DNA of 64,000 nucleotides from Mesorhizobium sp. L-8-3 (GTDB taxonomy: Bacteria > Pseudomonadota > Alphaproteobacteria > Rhizobiales > Rhizobiaceae). Location: contig NZ_AP023262.1 in NCBI RefSeq assembly GCF_016756615.1, forward strand, positions 2,540,501 to 2,604,500. The letters run 5' to 3'. Positions 56,090 through 63,712 of this stretch are shown one piece after another. The position numbers and the translations under genes are program-made. Each line of letters opens with the position of its first letter. Position 1 is the first letter of the stretch. The notes under the pieces were generated by a model, which did not search any database, was not told the DNA's origin, and saw only the letters and a list, made by a program, of their open reading frames with translations.

Positions 56090-56144
56090 CTTGATTTAGC
56101 GCATGTCTTTTCCCGAGACCGCCGCATAGTTTCGGAAGACATGC
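56090..56144 (+). repeat. Double-palindrome repeat, copy 5 (first palindrome partial)
   Basis: GTTCTTGATTTAGC linker followed by a second palindrome GCATGTCTT...AGACATGC (56101-56144) with an inner CCCGA/TTCGG stem. Only the right half of the first palindrome remains. It lies between the SDR and IacB-like genes and may separate their expression. Confidence 0.75.
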
Positions 56145-56177
56145 CTGGCTCATCTGAAAGAGGAATGGGAACAGGCC

Positions 56178-56537
56178 ATGAGTGAAGCAAAACCGATCCG
56201 GACGCTCTTCTGCATCGCGGTGCATCAGAATTTCTTCGATCTCCCCTTCGACCAGATCGGCATGGTGTGGAAGGGTTTCGAGGCCATGATGAAGGGCATC
56301 GCGGCGCTGCCGGGAGTCACCGTGCTCGGGACGCTCGACGACGACGAGACGATGGTTGGAACGTCGCCGACAGGCTTCCCCTGGACCTGCTACATCATGG
56401 CCGATTGCCCCGACCGCGAAACGGTCAAGGCAGCCTGCAACCTGTTTCGCACGATCGAAGTGGGCGAGCACCGCCTGTGGCGCTACATGCGCGTCGAAGC
56501 ACGCATGGGCCGCGCGCTCCAGATCCCGGAGCTTTGA
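56178..56537 (+). CDS. IacB-like small protein
   Basis: A 119-aa protein beginning MSEAKPIRTLFCIAVHQNFFD, with PWTCYIMADCPDRETVKAACNLFRT and a C-terminal LWRYMRVEARMGRAL. The pattern reminds me of IacB, the small protein of unsettled function coded in indole-3-acetate degradation clusters; this is recall, not a search. The fold looks alpha/beta ferredoxin-like (EthD/YCII type). Its stop codon (TGA) abuts the reductase stop on the other strand as TGATCA, so the genes are strictly convergent. Confidence 0.65.
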   Translation: MSEAKPIRTLFCIAVHQNFFDLPFDQIGMVWKGFEAMMKGIAALPGVTVLGTLDDDETMVGTSPTGFPWTCYIMADCPDRETVKAACNLFRTIEVGEHRLWRYMRVEARMGRALQIPEL

Positions 56538-57053
56538 TCAGGAGGCGGGAAGCGGCCGGCCGTCGCTTCCCGCCACCATCGGATGGTACTTGCGGTCGAA
56601 CCAGATCAAGGTCTCTGCCGGCCCGTCGGCAAGCAGGACCGATTCCACCCGGGCGTAGAAGACCGAGTGGCTGCCGATGGCGCGTCTTTCGACGATGCGG
56701 CAATCGAAGGCGGCAACGGCGTCGGCGAGAACCGGAGCGCCGGTAGCGAGCCTGATCCACTCGCCTGCGGCGAAGCGATCCTCTCCCTCCCGCCCTGCAA
56801 AGGCATCGGAAAGGCGGGTATGGCGCCCCGCAAGCACGTTCACGCACAGGTTTCCATTGCCGTTGAAGACGTCATGGGACCGGTTGTCGCGATTGACGCA
56901 GACAAGCAGAGTCGGGGGCGTGTCCGTGATCGAACAGACCGCCGAGGCCGTCATGCCGTGACGCCCTTCCGGCCCTTCCGACGTGATGATGTTGACGGCT
57001 GCGCCGAGACGGCTCATGCCCTGTCGAAATCGAAGCGCGCTCTCGTTGTTCAT
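56538..57053 (-). CDS. Flavin reductase, IacG/HpaC-like
   Basis: A 171-aa NAD(P)H:flavin reductase of the HpaC family, which would supply reduced flavin to a two-component monooxygenase. It shows RQGMSRLGAAVNIITS, HGMTASAVCSITDTPPTLLVCVN and SVFYARVESV. ATG 57053 with a strong GGGAGGAG ribosome-binding site is chosen; a much longer in-frame extension upstream overlaps the monooxygenase gene antisense and is spurious. It follows the monooxygenase gene by 110 bp on the same strand. Confidence 0.9.
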   Translation of the reverse strand: MNNESALRFRQGMSRLGAAVNIITSEGPEGRHGMTASAVCSITDTPPTLLVCVNRDNRSHDVFNGNGNLCVNVLAGRHTRLSDAFAGREGEDRFAAGEWIRLATGAPVLADAVAAFDCRIVERRAIGSHSVFYARVESVLLADGPAETLIWFDRKYHPMVAGSDGRPLPAS

Positions 57054-57163
57054 GATCGTTCTCCTCCCGGGAGCATTGCCGCTTTCCCCGATCCGCGGGA
57101 ATGCTCCATTTCCTTGATCCTGTGCGATTCCGGAACCGCTGCACGCCCTTTGCCGCAGGCGCG

Positions 57164-58315
57164 TCAGGGATAGCCGGCCGGCGTCGGCTGCGCCAACATT
57201 CCGGCCCCCGCGGATGTCCAGGTCCCGGTCCCGAGGAATGCGTGCTGCGCGACGGAGGCTGCATCGATCATGCAACGCGCCAGCACATGGCCGCGCTGGA
57301 TGGCGCTGCTGCCGCCCATGAAGAACGCCATCTGGGCCACTGCCGCACCCTCCTGCGCGGCCTGCGTTGCCGCCAACCGGAGCATGACGCGCTCCTGATG
57401 GCCGATCTCGTCTCCGGCGAGAACGCGCTGCCAGCTGTTGTCGATCGTTTCGTAGAAGAACGCCCGCGCGCTGCGCAGCCGGGCTTCCGCCTTGCCGAGC
57501 TCGGCCTGGATATAGGGGCGCGCGCCAATGGTCGGAGCGCCGGTGATCGAGGGCTTCTCGAGCGCCTCGCGATGCAGCCAGTCGAGCGCCTCGCGCGCCG
57601 TGCCGAGGCCGACGACGGCCAGCACCTGCGCTGCCAGCGCCATGGACGGGAAACGGAAGATCGCATGGTCGAGCTGCGGTTTCGACCCGCGCACGAATGT
57701 CCAGCTTTCGGGAACGACGACGCCGTCGGCCACGATGTCGTGACTGCCGGTGGCGACGAGGCCGACCGTTTCCCATGTGTGGCGGATCGAGATGCTCTGG
57801 CGCGGCATCAGCGCCATGCGGGGCAGGCCTGAAGGCTTGCCTTCGTCCTCGATGCTGATGCCGGCGCCGATCAGCGATGCGCCCATGCAGCCGGAGCAGT
57901 AGGGCCAGCGGCCCGAGACCTTGAAGCCGCCGGTCACCCTTTCGGCGCGCTGCGGCGGAAAGATCGCGCCGGCGAAGACCGTATCGGGATCCTTGCGATA
58001 GATCTCGTTAAAGACATCCGGCGGCAGCGCCGCCAGATAGATGGTCGACACGCCGAAGCTCGCGACCCATCCCGTGGACGCGTCGGCGGTCGACAGCAGT
58101 TCGATCGTCTCGAGAAATTCGCCCGGCGAGAGCTCGTCGCCGCCGAGTTTCCTGGGAACGAAGGCGCGATAGATGCCGGCAGACTGGAGCTTCCGCACGA
58201 TGTCCGGGGGGACATAGGTCAGTTTCTCGAATTCGTCCCGGCGCTCCCGGATCTCGTCGAGCAACGGAATGATCGTCGGATTCTTCAGATGCGGCGCCGT
58301 CGATCCGTGAAGCAT
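57164..58315 (-). CDS. Flavin-dependent monooxygenase, IacA-like (acyl-CoA dehydrogenase fold)
   Basis: A 383-aa group D flavin monooxygenase with an acyl-CoA dehydrogenase fold (IacA/HsaA type). N-terminal helices include VPRKLGGDELSPGEFLETIELLSTADASTGW. The middle beta domain has VTGGFKVSGRWPYCSGCMGA and GSHDIVADGVVVP. The C-terminal helices end near GTGTWTSAGAGMLAQ. The catalytic Glu of true acyl-CoA dehydrogenases is not evident. A perfect AGGAGG lies 7 bp before ATG 58315. With the reductase next to it, it should form a two-component oxygenase. IacA-type enzymes hydroxylate indole-3-acetate. Confidence 0.85.
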   Translation of the reverse strand: MLHGSTAPHLKNPTIIPLLDEIRERRDEFEKLTYVPPDIVRKLQSAGIYRAFVPRKLGGDELSPGEFLETIELLSTADASTGWVASFGVSTIYLAALPPDVFNEIYRKDPDTVFAGAIFPPQRAERVTGGFKVSGRWPYCSGCMGASLIGAGISIEDEGKPSGLPRMALMPRQSISIRHTWETVGLVATGSHDIVADGVVVPESWTFVRGSKPQLDHAIFRFPSMALAAQVLAVVGLGTAREALDWLHREALEKPSITGAPTIGARPYIQAELGKAEARLRSARAFFYETIDNSWQRVLAGDEIGHQERVMLRLAATQAAQEGAAVAQMAFFMGGSSAIQRGHVLARCMIDAASVAQHAFLGTGTWTSAGAGMLAQPTPAGYP

Positions 58316-58648
58316 GCTGTTTCCTCCTGGGCAGCAATCAGAACCGGTAGTCCTCAAATTGCGGTAATTTTCACGTAAAGTTGCAGTGACGTCAAGTCGC
58401 GATTAGAGGAATTTTACTGTATTGGGAGGCTTCTAGTGTCATCTGCGAGTGGGGTGAAGATCGCCGTCGAAACGGCTGCGCCCGACCAAATCACCGGGGC
58501 CGATCGGCTGCCGGTCCGACACGTTGACCGTCTTCCGGCTTCATGCCAGAGGTGCCGGCCTACAGCATGCCGCGTGAAAAAGGATTCATGCGGCATGCTG
58601 TAGATTCTTGATTTTGCGCATGTCTTTATCCCGCGGGCGGATGTCTGG
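58316..58648. promoter_or_regulatory. Divergent regulatory region between IacA-like and MarR genes
   Basis: 333 bp with an AT-richer section next to the IacA-like gene. On the minus strand TTGACG (about 58388-58393) is followed at 17-18 bp by AAAATT-like sequence, a weak promoter candidate. The MarR-proximal part is taken up by repeat copy 6. No gene is seen. Confidence 0.35.
58560..58640 (+). repeat. Double-palindrome repeat, copy 6 (second palindrome truncated)
   Basis: TACAGCATGCCGC and GCGGCATGCTGTA form a perfect 13-bp palindrome, followed by AGATTCTTGATTTTGC and the first arm GCATGTCTTTATCCCG of the second palindrome. The closing arm is missing. The MarR start codon lies 9 bp beyond. 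Confidence 0.8.
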
Positions 58649-59140
58649 ATGCAGGACGAAAAGAAGAACACCCGGTCTTTTCCGCCGATGCGCGACTGGC
58701 CCTACTATTGGATCAGCCGGGTCAATGCCCAGTATGCACTTGTCCTGGAACAGCAGCTCAAGCCGCAAGGCATCAACCTGTCGCGCTGGCGCGTCCTGTC
58801 GTCACTCTACGAATATGGCAGCCTTGGCGTATCCGAAATCGCGGATTTTGCCATTCTCCGCCTGAACACCACCACCAAGGTCGTCCAGAAGATGGCGGCT
58901 GAAGGACTGGTCAAGACGCAGGTCAGCGCGAGCGATGCGCGTATCACCCAGGTGAGCCTCACGGAAGAAGGCCGCCGCCAGGCGGTGTTCGCGAGAGCCG
59001 TTGCCCAGAAGATACTCGAGGCGTCATTCAGCGACGTATCGAAAGCCGATCGCGAGCGGCTCAACAAGACACTGGATCGCGTCGCTATGAGGCTGACGGC
59101 GATGTCGGACGGTGGCCCCGAACCGGACGATGCCGGATAA
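58649..59140 (+). CDS. MarR family regulator, IacR-like
   Basis: A 163-aa MarR protein. The winged helix covers LKPQGINLSRWRVLSSLYEYGSLGVSEIADFAILRLNTTTKVVQKMAAEGLVKTQ, with the wing ASDARITQVSLTEEGRR. N- and C-terminal helices form the dimer interface. It is divergent from the IacA-like gene. MarR repressors released by auxin or its metabolites control iac and iad loci, so this is the likely repressor of the catabolic genes. Its 5' leader coincides with repeat copy 6. Confidence 0.9.
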   Translation: MQDEKKNTRSFPPMRDWPYYWISRVNAQYALVLEQQLKPQGINLSRWRVLSSLYEYGSLGVSEIADFAILRLNTTTKVVQKMAAEGLVKTQVSASDARITQVSLTEEGRRQAVFARAVAQKILEASFSDVSKADRERLNKTLDRVAMRLTAMSDGGPEPDDAG

Positions 59141-59152
59141 GACGGGACATCG

Positions 59153-59180
59153 GGACGGCCCTGCCGTCCGAAGCCTTTTT
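59153..59180 (+). terminator. Terminator after the MarR gene
   Basis: GGACGGC-CCT-GCCGTCC (7-bp stem, 3-nt loop, 59153-59169) is followed after a few bases by CTTTTT. It starts 13 bp after the MarR stop codon. Confidence 0.6.
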
Positions 59181-59431
59181 CCGTTCCGGGAGCGCGCAAC
59201 GCTGTCGAAATCCCTCCGGGCGCTTTCGGCGGCTATTTCCGTCGCCGAAGCGGAACTGCCGGCAGCCGGCCCGCGAGGGCTCGGCGGATTCGCTCGTTCC
59301 CACATACCATGCTTCGGCTGCAACGCTCCGCCGCACCGGCGGGGGCATTTGATGCGGATCAAGGCGACCGCCGGCGGGATGGCCGAAAGCAAGGCGCGGA
59401 TTTCGAACCCGCTACGAACAGGAGAAGACGA

Positions 59432-59836
59432 ATGATACTGCCGAACGATGCGACCGTTGCCGTAGCCGACGGAGAGAGGCTGCGCCTGTTCCGCAACAAG
59501 GCGGCCGAGCCGCATGTCAGGCTGGTTGCCGTCGAGACGCCGGAGCTGGCGGCCGTCAATGCCGGATCCGGGCTGCGTCACAGGAGCAGCGCCGCCAATC
59601 CCGACGACACGCGCCAGAGCGAGGACGGCTTTGCCGCAGCCGCAACCGACCATCTCAACCAGCAGGTGCTGGCAGGAGCCGTCGGGCCGCTCTTCGTGAT
59701 CGCCGATCCGAGGACGCTCGGCGAAATGCGCCGGCACTATCATGCCGAGCTCAGGTCGCGGCTGGTCGGCGAGCTCGCCAAGGACCTCGCCGGTCATGGC
59801 GTCGAAGCGATCGAAGCCACGCTGACCAAGGCTTGA
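59432..59836 (+). CDS. Host attachment family protein
   Basis: A 134-aa protein of the PF10116 family (protein required for attachment to host cells, a baeRF-type release-factor-like fold). It starts MILPNDATVAVADGERLRLFRN and has FVIADPRTLGEMRRHYH and LVGELAKDLAGHGVEAIEATL at the C-terminus, the common blocks. ATG 59432 with AGGAGAAGA before it is chosen. The family name comes from an Agrobacterium observation, and the biochemical role is unknown. It stands alone. Confidence 0.85.
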   Translation: MILPNDATVAVADGERLRLFRNKAAEPHVRLVAVETPELAAVNAGSGLRHRSSAANPDDTRQSEDGFAAAATDHLNQQVLAGAVGPLFVIADPRTLGEMRRHYHAELRSRLVGELAKDLAGHGVEAIEATLTKA

Positions 59837-59948
59837 ACCGGCGCCCGTTCGGGTCCGATGGGGGAGGGCGACCTGAGCGGGACGCCGCGGCCGTATGGCC
59901 ACCCGTGGCCTTGGAGATGGTTACAGCGTCTGGCAGTGCCCGGTGCGG

Positions 59949-60344
59949 CTATCGGTAACGGCCGTGCCGCTGCAACACCTCGATCTGATAGCCGTCGGGG
60001 TCGGCGACGAAGAAGAAGCGGGCAAGCAGAACGCCGTCCCGGTCAAGTTCGACCACCTTGCGCGGGGCCAGGCCGGCCTCGGTGAAACGGGCGTGTTCGG
60101 CGTCGAGATCGTCGGTACAGAAGGCGATGTGCCCGTCGCCGTCGCCTAGCGAATAGGGCTCGGTGCGCCCCTTGTTGATGGTGAGTTCAATCTCGAAGTC
60201 GGCCTCGGCGTTGCTGAGATAGACGAGGGTGAAACTGTCGAACTCAAAACGTGCCGCGACCGACAGCCCGAAGGCGCGTTCGTAGAAATCGAGTGACCGC
60301 TTTTCGTCGAGCACCCGGATCATGCTGTGTATTGCCTTGGCCAT
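59949..60344 (-). CDS. VOC family protein, glyoxalase I-like
   Basis: A 131-aa vicinal-oxygen-chelate protein close to lactoylglutathione lyase. The four metal positions are visible: His6 (AIHSMIRV), Glu in ADFEIELTIN, His in DGHIAFCTDD and Glu in GYQIEVLQ. It therefore could be an active glyoxalase I (methylglyoxal detoxification), although substrate residues were not checked. ATG 60344 is chosen to give the standard N-terminus. It lies 82 bp downstream of the sigma-54 activator gene on the same strand. Confidence 0.9.
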   Translation of the reverse strand: MAKAIHSMIRVLDEKRSLDFYERAFGLSVAARFEFDSFTLVYLSNAEADFEIELTINKGRTEPYSLGDGDGHIAFCTDDLDAEHARFTEAGLAPRKVVELDRDGVLLARFFFVADPDGYQIEVLQRHGRYR

Positions 60345-60426
60345 GTTTTCCTCTTCGGGCGTTTCGGGCAGAGCCCGGATCATGCCCGGGCCGGGGTCGG
60401 CTGGGTGGTATCCCGCTACCGGCCGC

Positions 60427-62283
60427 TCATCGGACGTGCTTGTAGACGGTGGTACGGGAGAGGCCAAGCAGCCGGGCGGTCTTCGAGACGTTCGCGCCCG
60501 AGGCGCGAAACGTGCTTCTGATCTCGCGACACCGGTGTCGGCTCATGGGATGGTCGCGGCAATCGTCGCAACTGTCGTGGGGCACCTCCTCGCAGTCCGC
60601 AAATGACGCCTCGTCGACAAATTCGAGGTGTCGCCGCACCAGCGCGCGCTGCAGGACCGAATGAAGCTCGCGGATGTTGCCCGGCCAGTTGCGCTGCGAC
60701 AGCCGCGCGATCGCGGCATCGGTGATCGCCTTGCCCGGCGCGATCTTCTGCATGAGATGCTGGACGATCATGGCGAAGTCCGATCTGGAGCGCAGCGGCG
60801 GCAGGCGAACTGTGTAAGCGTTGAGCCGGTAGAGCAGATCGGCACGGAATTCTCGCGCCGCAACCATCTCCTCGAGGTTCCGGTTGGTTGCAGAGACAAT
60901 CTGCACATCGACCTTGTGCGTCTTCTGTCCGCCGACCGCGCGCACCTCCATGCTGTCCAGGAAACGCAGGAGAGCCGTTTGCGCGGCCGGTGGAATGTCG
61001 GCGACCTCGTCGAGAAACAGCGTGCCACGATCGGCAGCGCGGGCGAGCCCTGGCGCACCCTCGGCGCGCGCATTGGTGTAGGCGCCGCGCTCATGGCCGA
61101 ATATCTCGGCGATGAAAAGCGCTTCGGGCACCGCGCCGCAATTGAGCGCCACGAATTCGCCCTTGCGGCCGCTGAGCCCGTGGACATGGCGAGCCATCAA
61201 TTCCTTGCCGGTGCCGGTCTCGCCCGTGATGTGAACCGGCATGCGCAGGGCCGTGGCTTCGGCGAGATCGGCCATCTGCCGCTTGAGGAGGGGATCGTCG
61301 CAAACGAAGTCCGGTGCGTCGGGCGATCCAATCAGTGCCGGCTGCGCGCCCGCCGGATGCCGTGTTTCGGCGATGCTGCGTCGGCCGATCTGGCGACAGA
61401 CCATGAACACCCCGCTGCCGGCGCGATCGCGTATGCGGATGACGCCGCCATTGAGAAGCCCGTCCATCGTCGAGCCGAAGCCGGCGTCGAAGAGCGCGTC
61501 GAAATGGACCCCGAGCGCAGTCGGCAGCCCGGCCAGCAGATTGGCCCCCTGGCGGTTGAGCGACAGGACCTCGCCGTCCCGGGAGACGGCAACGAGACCG
61601 GCTGACAGCGTGTCGAGAAATTCCATACGCGGATGGAAGGCGAAGATGAAATTCCGGGAGCGCTCCTGGAAGATCAGGCCGTTCTCGATCTGCGCGGCTG
61701 CCATCCTGACCAGCGCATGGGTGTGCTGCTGACGGGCCTCCTCGGAGCAGGAAGCGTCGAGCAGTCCCAGTGTCCGGCCGGCGGCATCGAGGATCGGTGC
61801 GGCCATGCAGCTCAGGTGACCGTGGCAGGAGAAATAGTGTTCCCGACCGTAGATGGCGGTTGGCTCGCGCCGCAAGGCGGCGAGGCCGAGTGCGTTGGTG
61901 CCGCGTTCGCTCTCGTTCCAGACGCTGCCGGGAATGATGGAGCGGCCTGCCGCACTTTCCGCGAAACGCTGGTCGCTGATCGTGTCGAGCACCACGCCGT
62001 CGGCATCACCGAGTGCGATCATGAAGTTCGAACCCGCGATCTGCGTGTGCAAGAGCTGCATTTCGGCGAGCGCCAGACGGCGGAGCGCGGCATTGGCTTG
62101 CCGCCGGCGGTTGACGTCGGCGAACGCGATCACGCTGCCCTGCGGCGTGGCGCGTGGATCAAGGCCGAGGTCGCGGCAGCGCTGCCAGCTTTCGGCGACG
62201 GCCGGCGACAGTGCGCCGGCTGGAACGCGGTCGCCGCGTTCCAGCGCTGCTCGGGCTCGATCAATTCCGGACGGGTGCTGCAT
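60427..62283 (-). CDS. AcoR-type sigma-54-dependent activator
   Basis: A 618-aa enhancer-binding protein. Order: N-terminal GAF-type sensor (about 80-210), PAS-like segment (about 220-295), AAA+ domain with Walker A GETGTGKE (354-361), Walker B GTLFLDE, and a Fis-type helix-turn-helix at the C-terminus (VSKTARLLGLSRTTVYKHVR). The sigma-54 contact loop reads GAYTNA (400-405) instead of GAFTGA. ATG 62283 is favoured by GGGAGGA 5 bp upstream. It is divergent from an alcohol dehydrogenase gene that has a sigma-54 promoter, the arrangement of AcoR/DhaR-like regulators. Confidence 0.93.
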   Translation of the reverse strand: MQHPSGIDRARAALERGDRVPAGALSPAVAESWQRCRDLGLDPRATPQGSVIAFADVNRRRQANAALRRLALAEMQLLHTQIAGSNFMIALGDADGVVLDTISDQRFAESAAGRSIIPGSVWNESERGTNALGLAALRREPTAIYGREHYFSCHGHLSCMAAPILDAAGRTLGLLDASCSEEARQQHTHALVRMAAAQIENGLIFQERSRNFIFAFHPRMEFLDTLSAGLVAVSRDGEVLSLNRQGANLLAGLPTALGVHFDALFDAGFGSTMDGLLNGGVIRIRDRAGSGVFMVCRQIGRRSIAETRHPAGAQPALIGSPDAPDFVCDDPLLKRQMADLAEATALRMPVHITGETGTGKELMARHVHGLSGRKGEFVALNCGAVPEALFIAEIFGHERGAYTNARAEGAPGLARAADRGTLFLDEVADIPPAAQTALLRFLDSMEVRAVGGQKTHKVDVQIVSATNRNLEEMVAAREFRADLLYRLNAYTVRLPPLRSRSDFAMIVQHLMQKIAPGKAITDAAIARLSQRNWPGNIRELHSVLQRALVRRHLEFVDEASFADCEEVPHDSCDDCRDHPMSRHRCREIRSTFRASGANVSKTARLLGLSRTTVYKHVR

Positions 62284-62387
62284 GGTTCCTCCCAAGCGCG
62301 TTTGCGGGCCGAAAAACCCGGCCAGGACAATGGATCCGCGATAGCCACAAACTGAACAGTTCTTTCGCGCGACCGTTCAGCCGCCGA

Positions 62388-62426
62388 ACAGGCGCCTGTC
62401 GGTCCGTATCAATCAAATGTTTGATT
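62388..62426. promoter_or_regulatory. Candidate activator-binding palindromes
   Basis: Two palindromes lie between the divergent genes: ACAGGCGCCTGT (62388-62399, perfect) and AATCAAA-TG-TTTGATT (62411-62426). Either could be an activator site, although both are closer to the promoter than the 80-150 bp typical of enhancers. CTGAAC/GTTCAG arms further upstream (about 62352-62380) are another option. Confidence 0.4.
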
Positions 62427-62443
62427 CTATTAATTTTCTTTGG

Positions 62444-62460
62444 TTGGCACGTGGCTTGCG
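62444..62460 (+). promoter_or_regulatory. Sigma-54 promoter of the alcohol dehydrogenase gene
   Basis: TTGGCACGTGGCTTGCG matches the RpoN consensus (TGGCAC, 5 bp, TTGC) with GG at 62446-62447 and GC at 62458-62459, 10 bp apart. It lies about 55 bp before the ATG and faces away from an RpoN activator gene. Confidence 0.88.
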
Positions 62461-62512
62461 AAACAATGGGATGAAGGCCGGATCGAGGCCCCCGGCCGCA
62501 AGGGAGAGAGCA

Positions 62513-63565
62513 ATGAAAGCGCAGGTTCTGACCAGCTACGACGACAGCCTGAAGGCCGACCAATGGGTGTCGCTCCAGGATGTGCCCGACCCGAAGATCA
62601 CCAAGTCGACCGACGTCATTGTGCGCATCGGCGGCGCCGGCGTGTGTCGCACGGACCTGCATATCATCGAGGGCGTCTGGCGCCCGCATATGGACCCGAA
62701 CGGCAACGGATTGCTGCCGCTGATCATGGGGCATGAAAATGCCGGCTGGGTCGAAGCCGTGGGCAAGGAGGTCGAAGGCATCAAGGTCGGCGATCCGGTC
62801 ATAGTCCATCCCAAGATCTCGGGCGGCACGTGCTTGGCCTGCCGCCGCGGCTTCGACATGCATGGCCCAGGCACGTTCCCCGGGCTCGACTGCAACGGTG
62901 GATATGCCGAGTATCTGTGCACCTCCGAACGCAACATCGTACCGCTGCCCAGGACGCTGGCGCCCAAGGAAGTCGCGCCCTATGCCGATGCCGGCCTGAC
63001 AGCCTATCGCGCAGTCAAGAAGGCGACGCGCCACCTCTTGCCGGGCGAGAGCTGCGTCGTCATCGGCGCCGGCGGCCTCGGCCACATCGCCGTCCAGTGT
63101 CTCAAGGCGATGTGCGCGGCCGACGTCATCGTCGTCGACAAGTCCGAAGCTTCGCTGGCGCTCGCAGCCAAGATCGGGGCGGACAGTCGGGTCATGGCCG
63201 ACGGCAACGAGGTCGAGGCGGTACTGTCGCTGACCGACGGCCAGGGCGCGGAAGCGGTGATAGACTTCGTCGGCGAGCGTGGCACCACCGCCAAGGGCCT
63301 CGCCATGACGCGGCCGATGGGCAGCTACTATGTCGTCGGCTATGGCGAGGACATCCGCGTGCCGACCGTGGACATGGTGATCACCGAGAAGAACATCATC
63401 GGCAACCTGGTCGGCACATGGGCCGAACTGGTCGAACTGATGGCGCTCGCCGATCGCGGCCTGGTCGACCTGACGACGGTCGAATACCGGCTCGCCGACG
63501 CCAACCGGGCGCTGCACGATCTCAACAACGGAAGGATCCACGGCCGCGCCGTGCTTGTTCCCTAG
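62513..63565 (+). CDS. Zinc-type NAD(P)-dependent alcohol dehydrogenase
   Basis: A 350-aa medium-chain dehydrogenase. The catalytic zinc region shows GVCRTDLHI and GHENAGWVEAVG. The nucleotide fold has VVIGAGGLGHIA. A structural-zinc-like lobe is present but carries only one CxxC (CLACRRG) plus a further Cys in GLDCNGGYAEY, so structural zinc may be missing. ATG 62513 is preceded by AGGGAGAG. Expression should depend on RpoN and the divergent activator. Substrate is unknown; AcoR-type systems often handle acetoin, diols or alcohols. Confidence 0.93.
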   Translation: MKAQVLTSYDDSLKADQWVSLQDVPDPKITKSTDVIVRIGGAGVCRTDLHIIEGVWRPHMDPNGNGLLPLIMGHENAGWVEAVGKEVEGIKVGDPVIVHPKISGGTCLACRRGFDMHGPGTFPGLDCNGGYAEYLCTSERNIVPLPRTLAPKEVAPYADAGLTAYRAVKKATRHLLPGESCVVIGAGGLGHIAVQCLKAMCAADVIVVDKSEASLALAAKIGADSRVMADGNEVEAVLSLTDGQGAEAVIDFVGERGTTAKGLAMTRPMGSYYVVGYGEDIRVPTVDMVITEKNIIGNLVGTWAELVELMALADRGLVDLTTVEYRLADANRALHDLNNGRIHGRAVLVP

Positions 63566-63573
63566 GCGCGCGC

Positions 63574-63600
63574 CCCAGCGAGGCCGACAGCCTCGCTGGG
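63574..63600 (+). terminator. Hairpin after the alcohol dehydrogenase gene
   Basis: CCCAGCGAGGC-CGACA-GCCTCGCTGGG is a perfect 11-bp stem with a 5-nt loop, 8 bp after the stop codon. No U tract follows, so it may act as an mRNA 3' stabiliser or a weak terminator rather than a strong one. Confidence 0.5.
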
Positions 63601-63712
63601 TGTCGAGCCGTCTCGCTGGCGGCGGCTCCGGCGGCGGGTCGACGTTGCAACAGCGTCTGGCGACGGGTGCCGCGGGGGCGTTTGGAGACGAGAACCCGGG
63701 AGGATGACGCAG

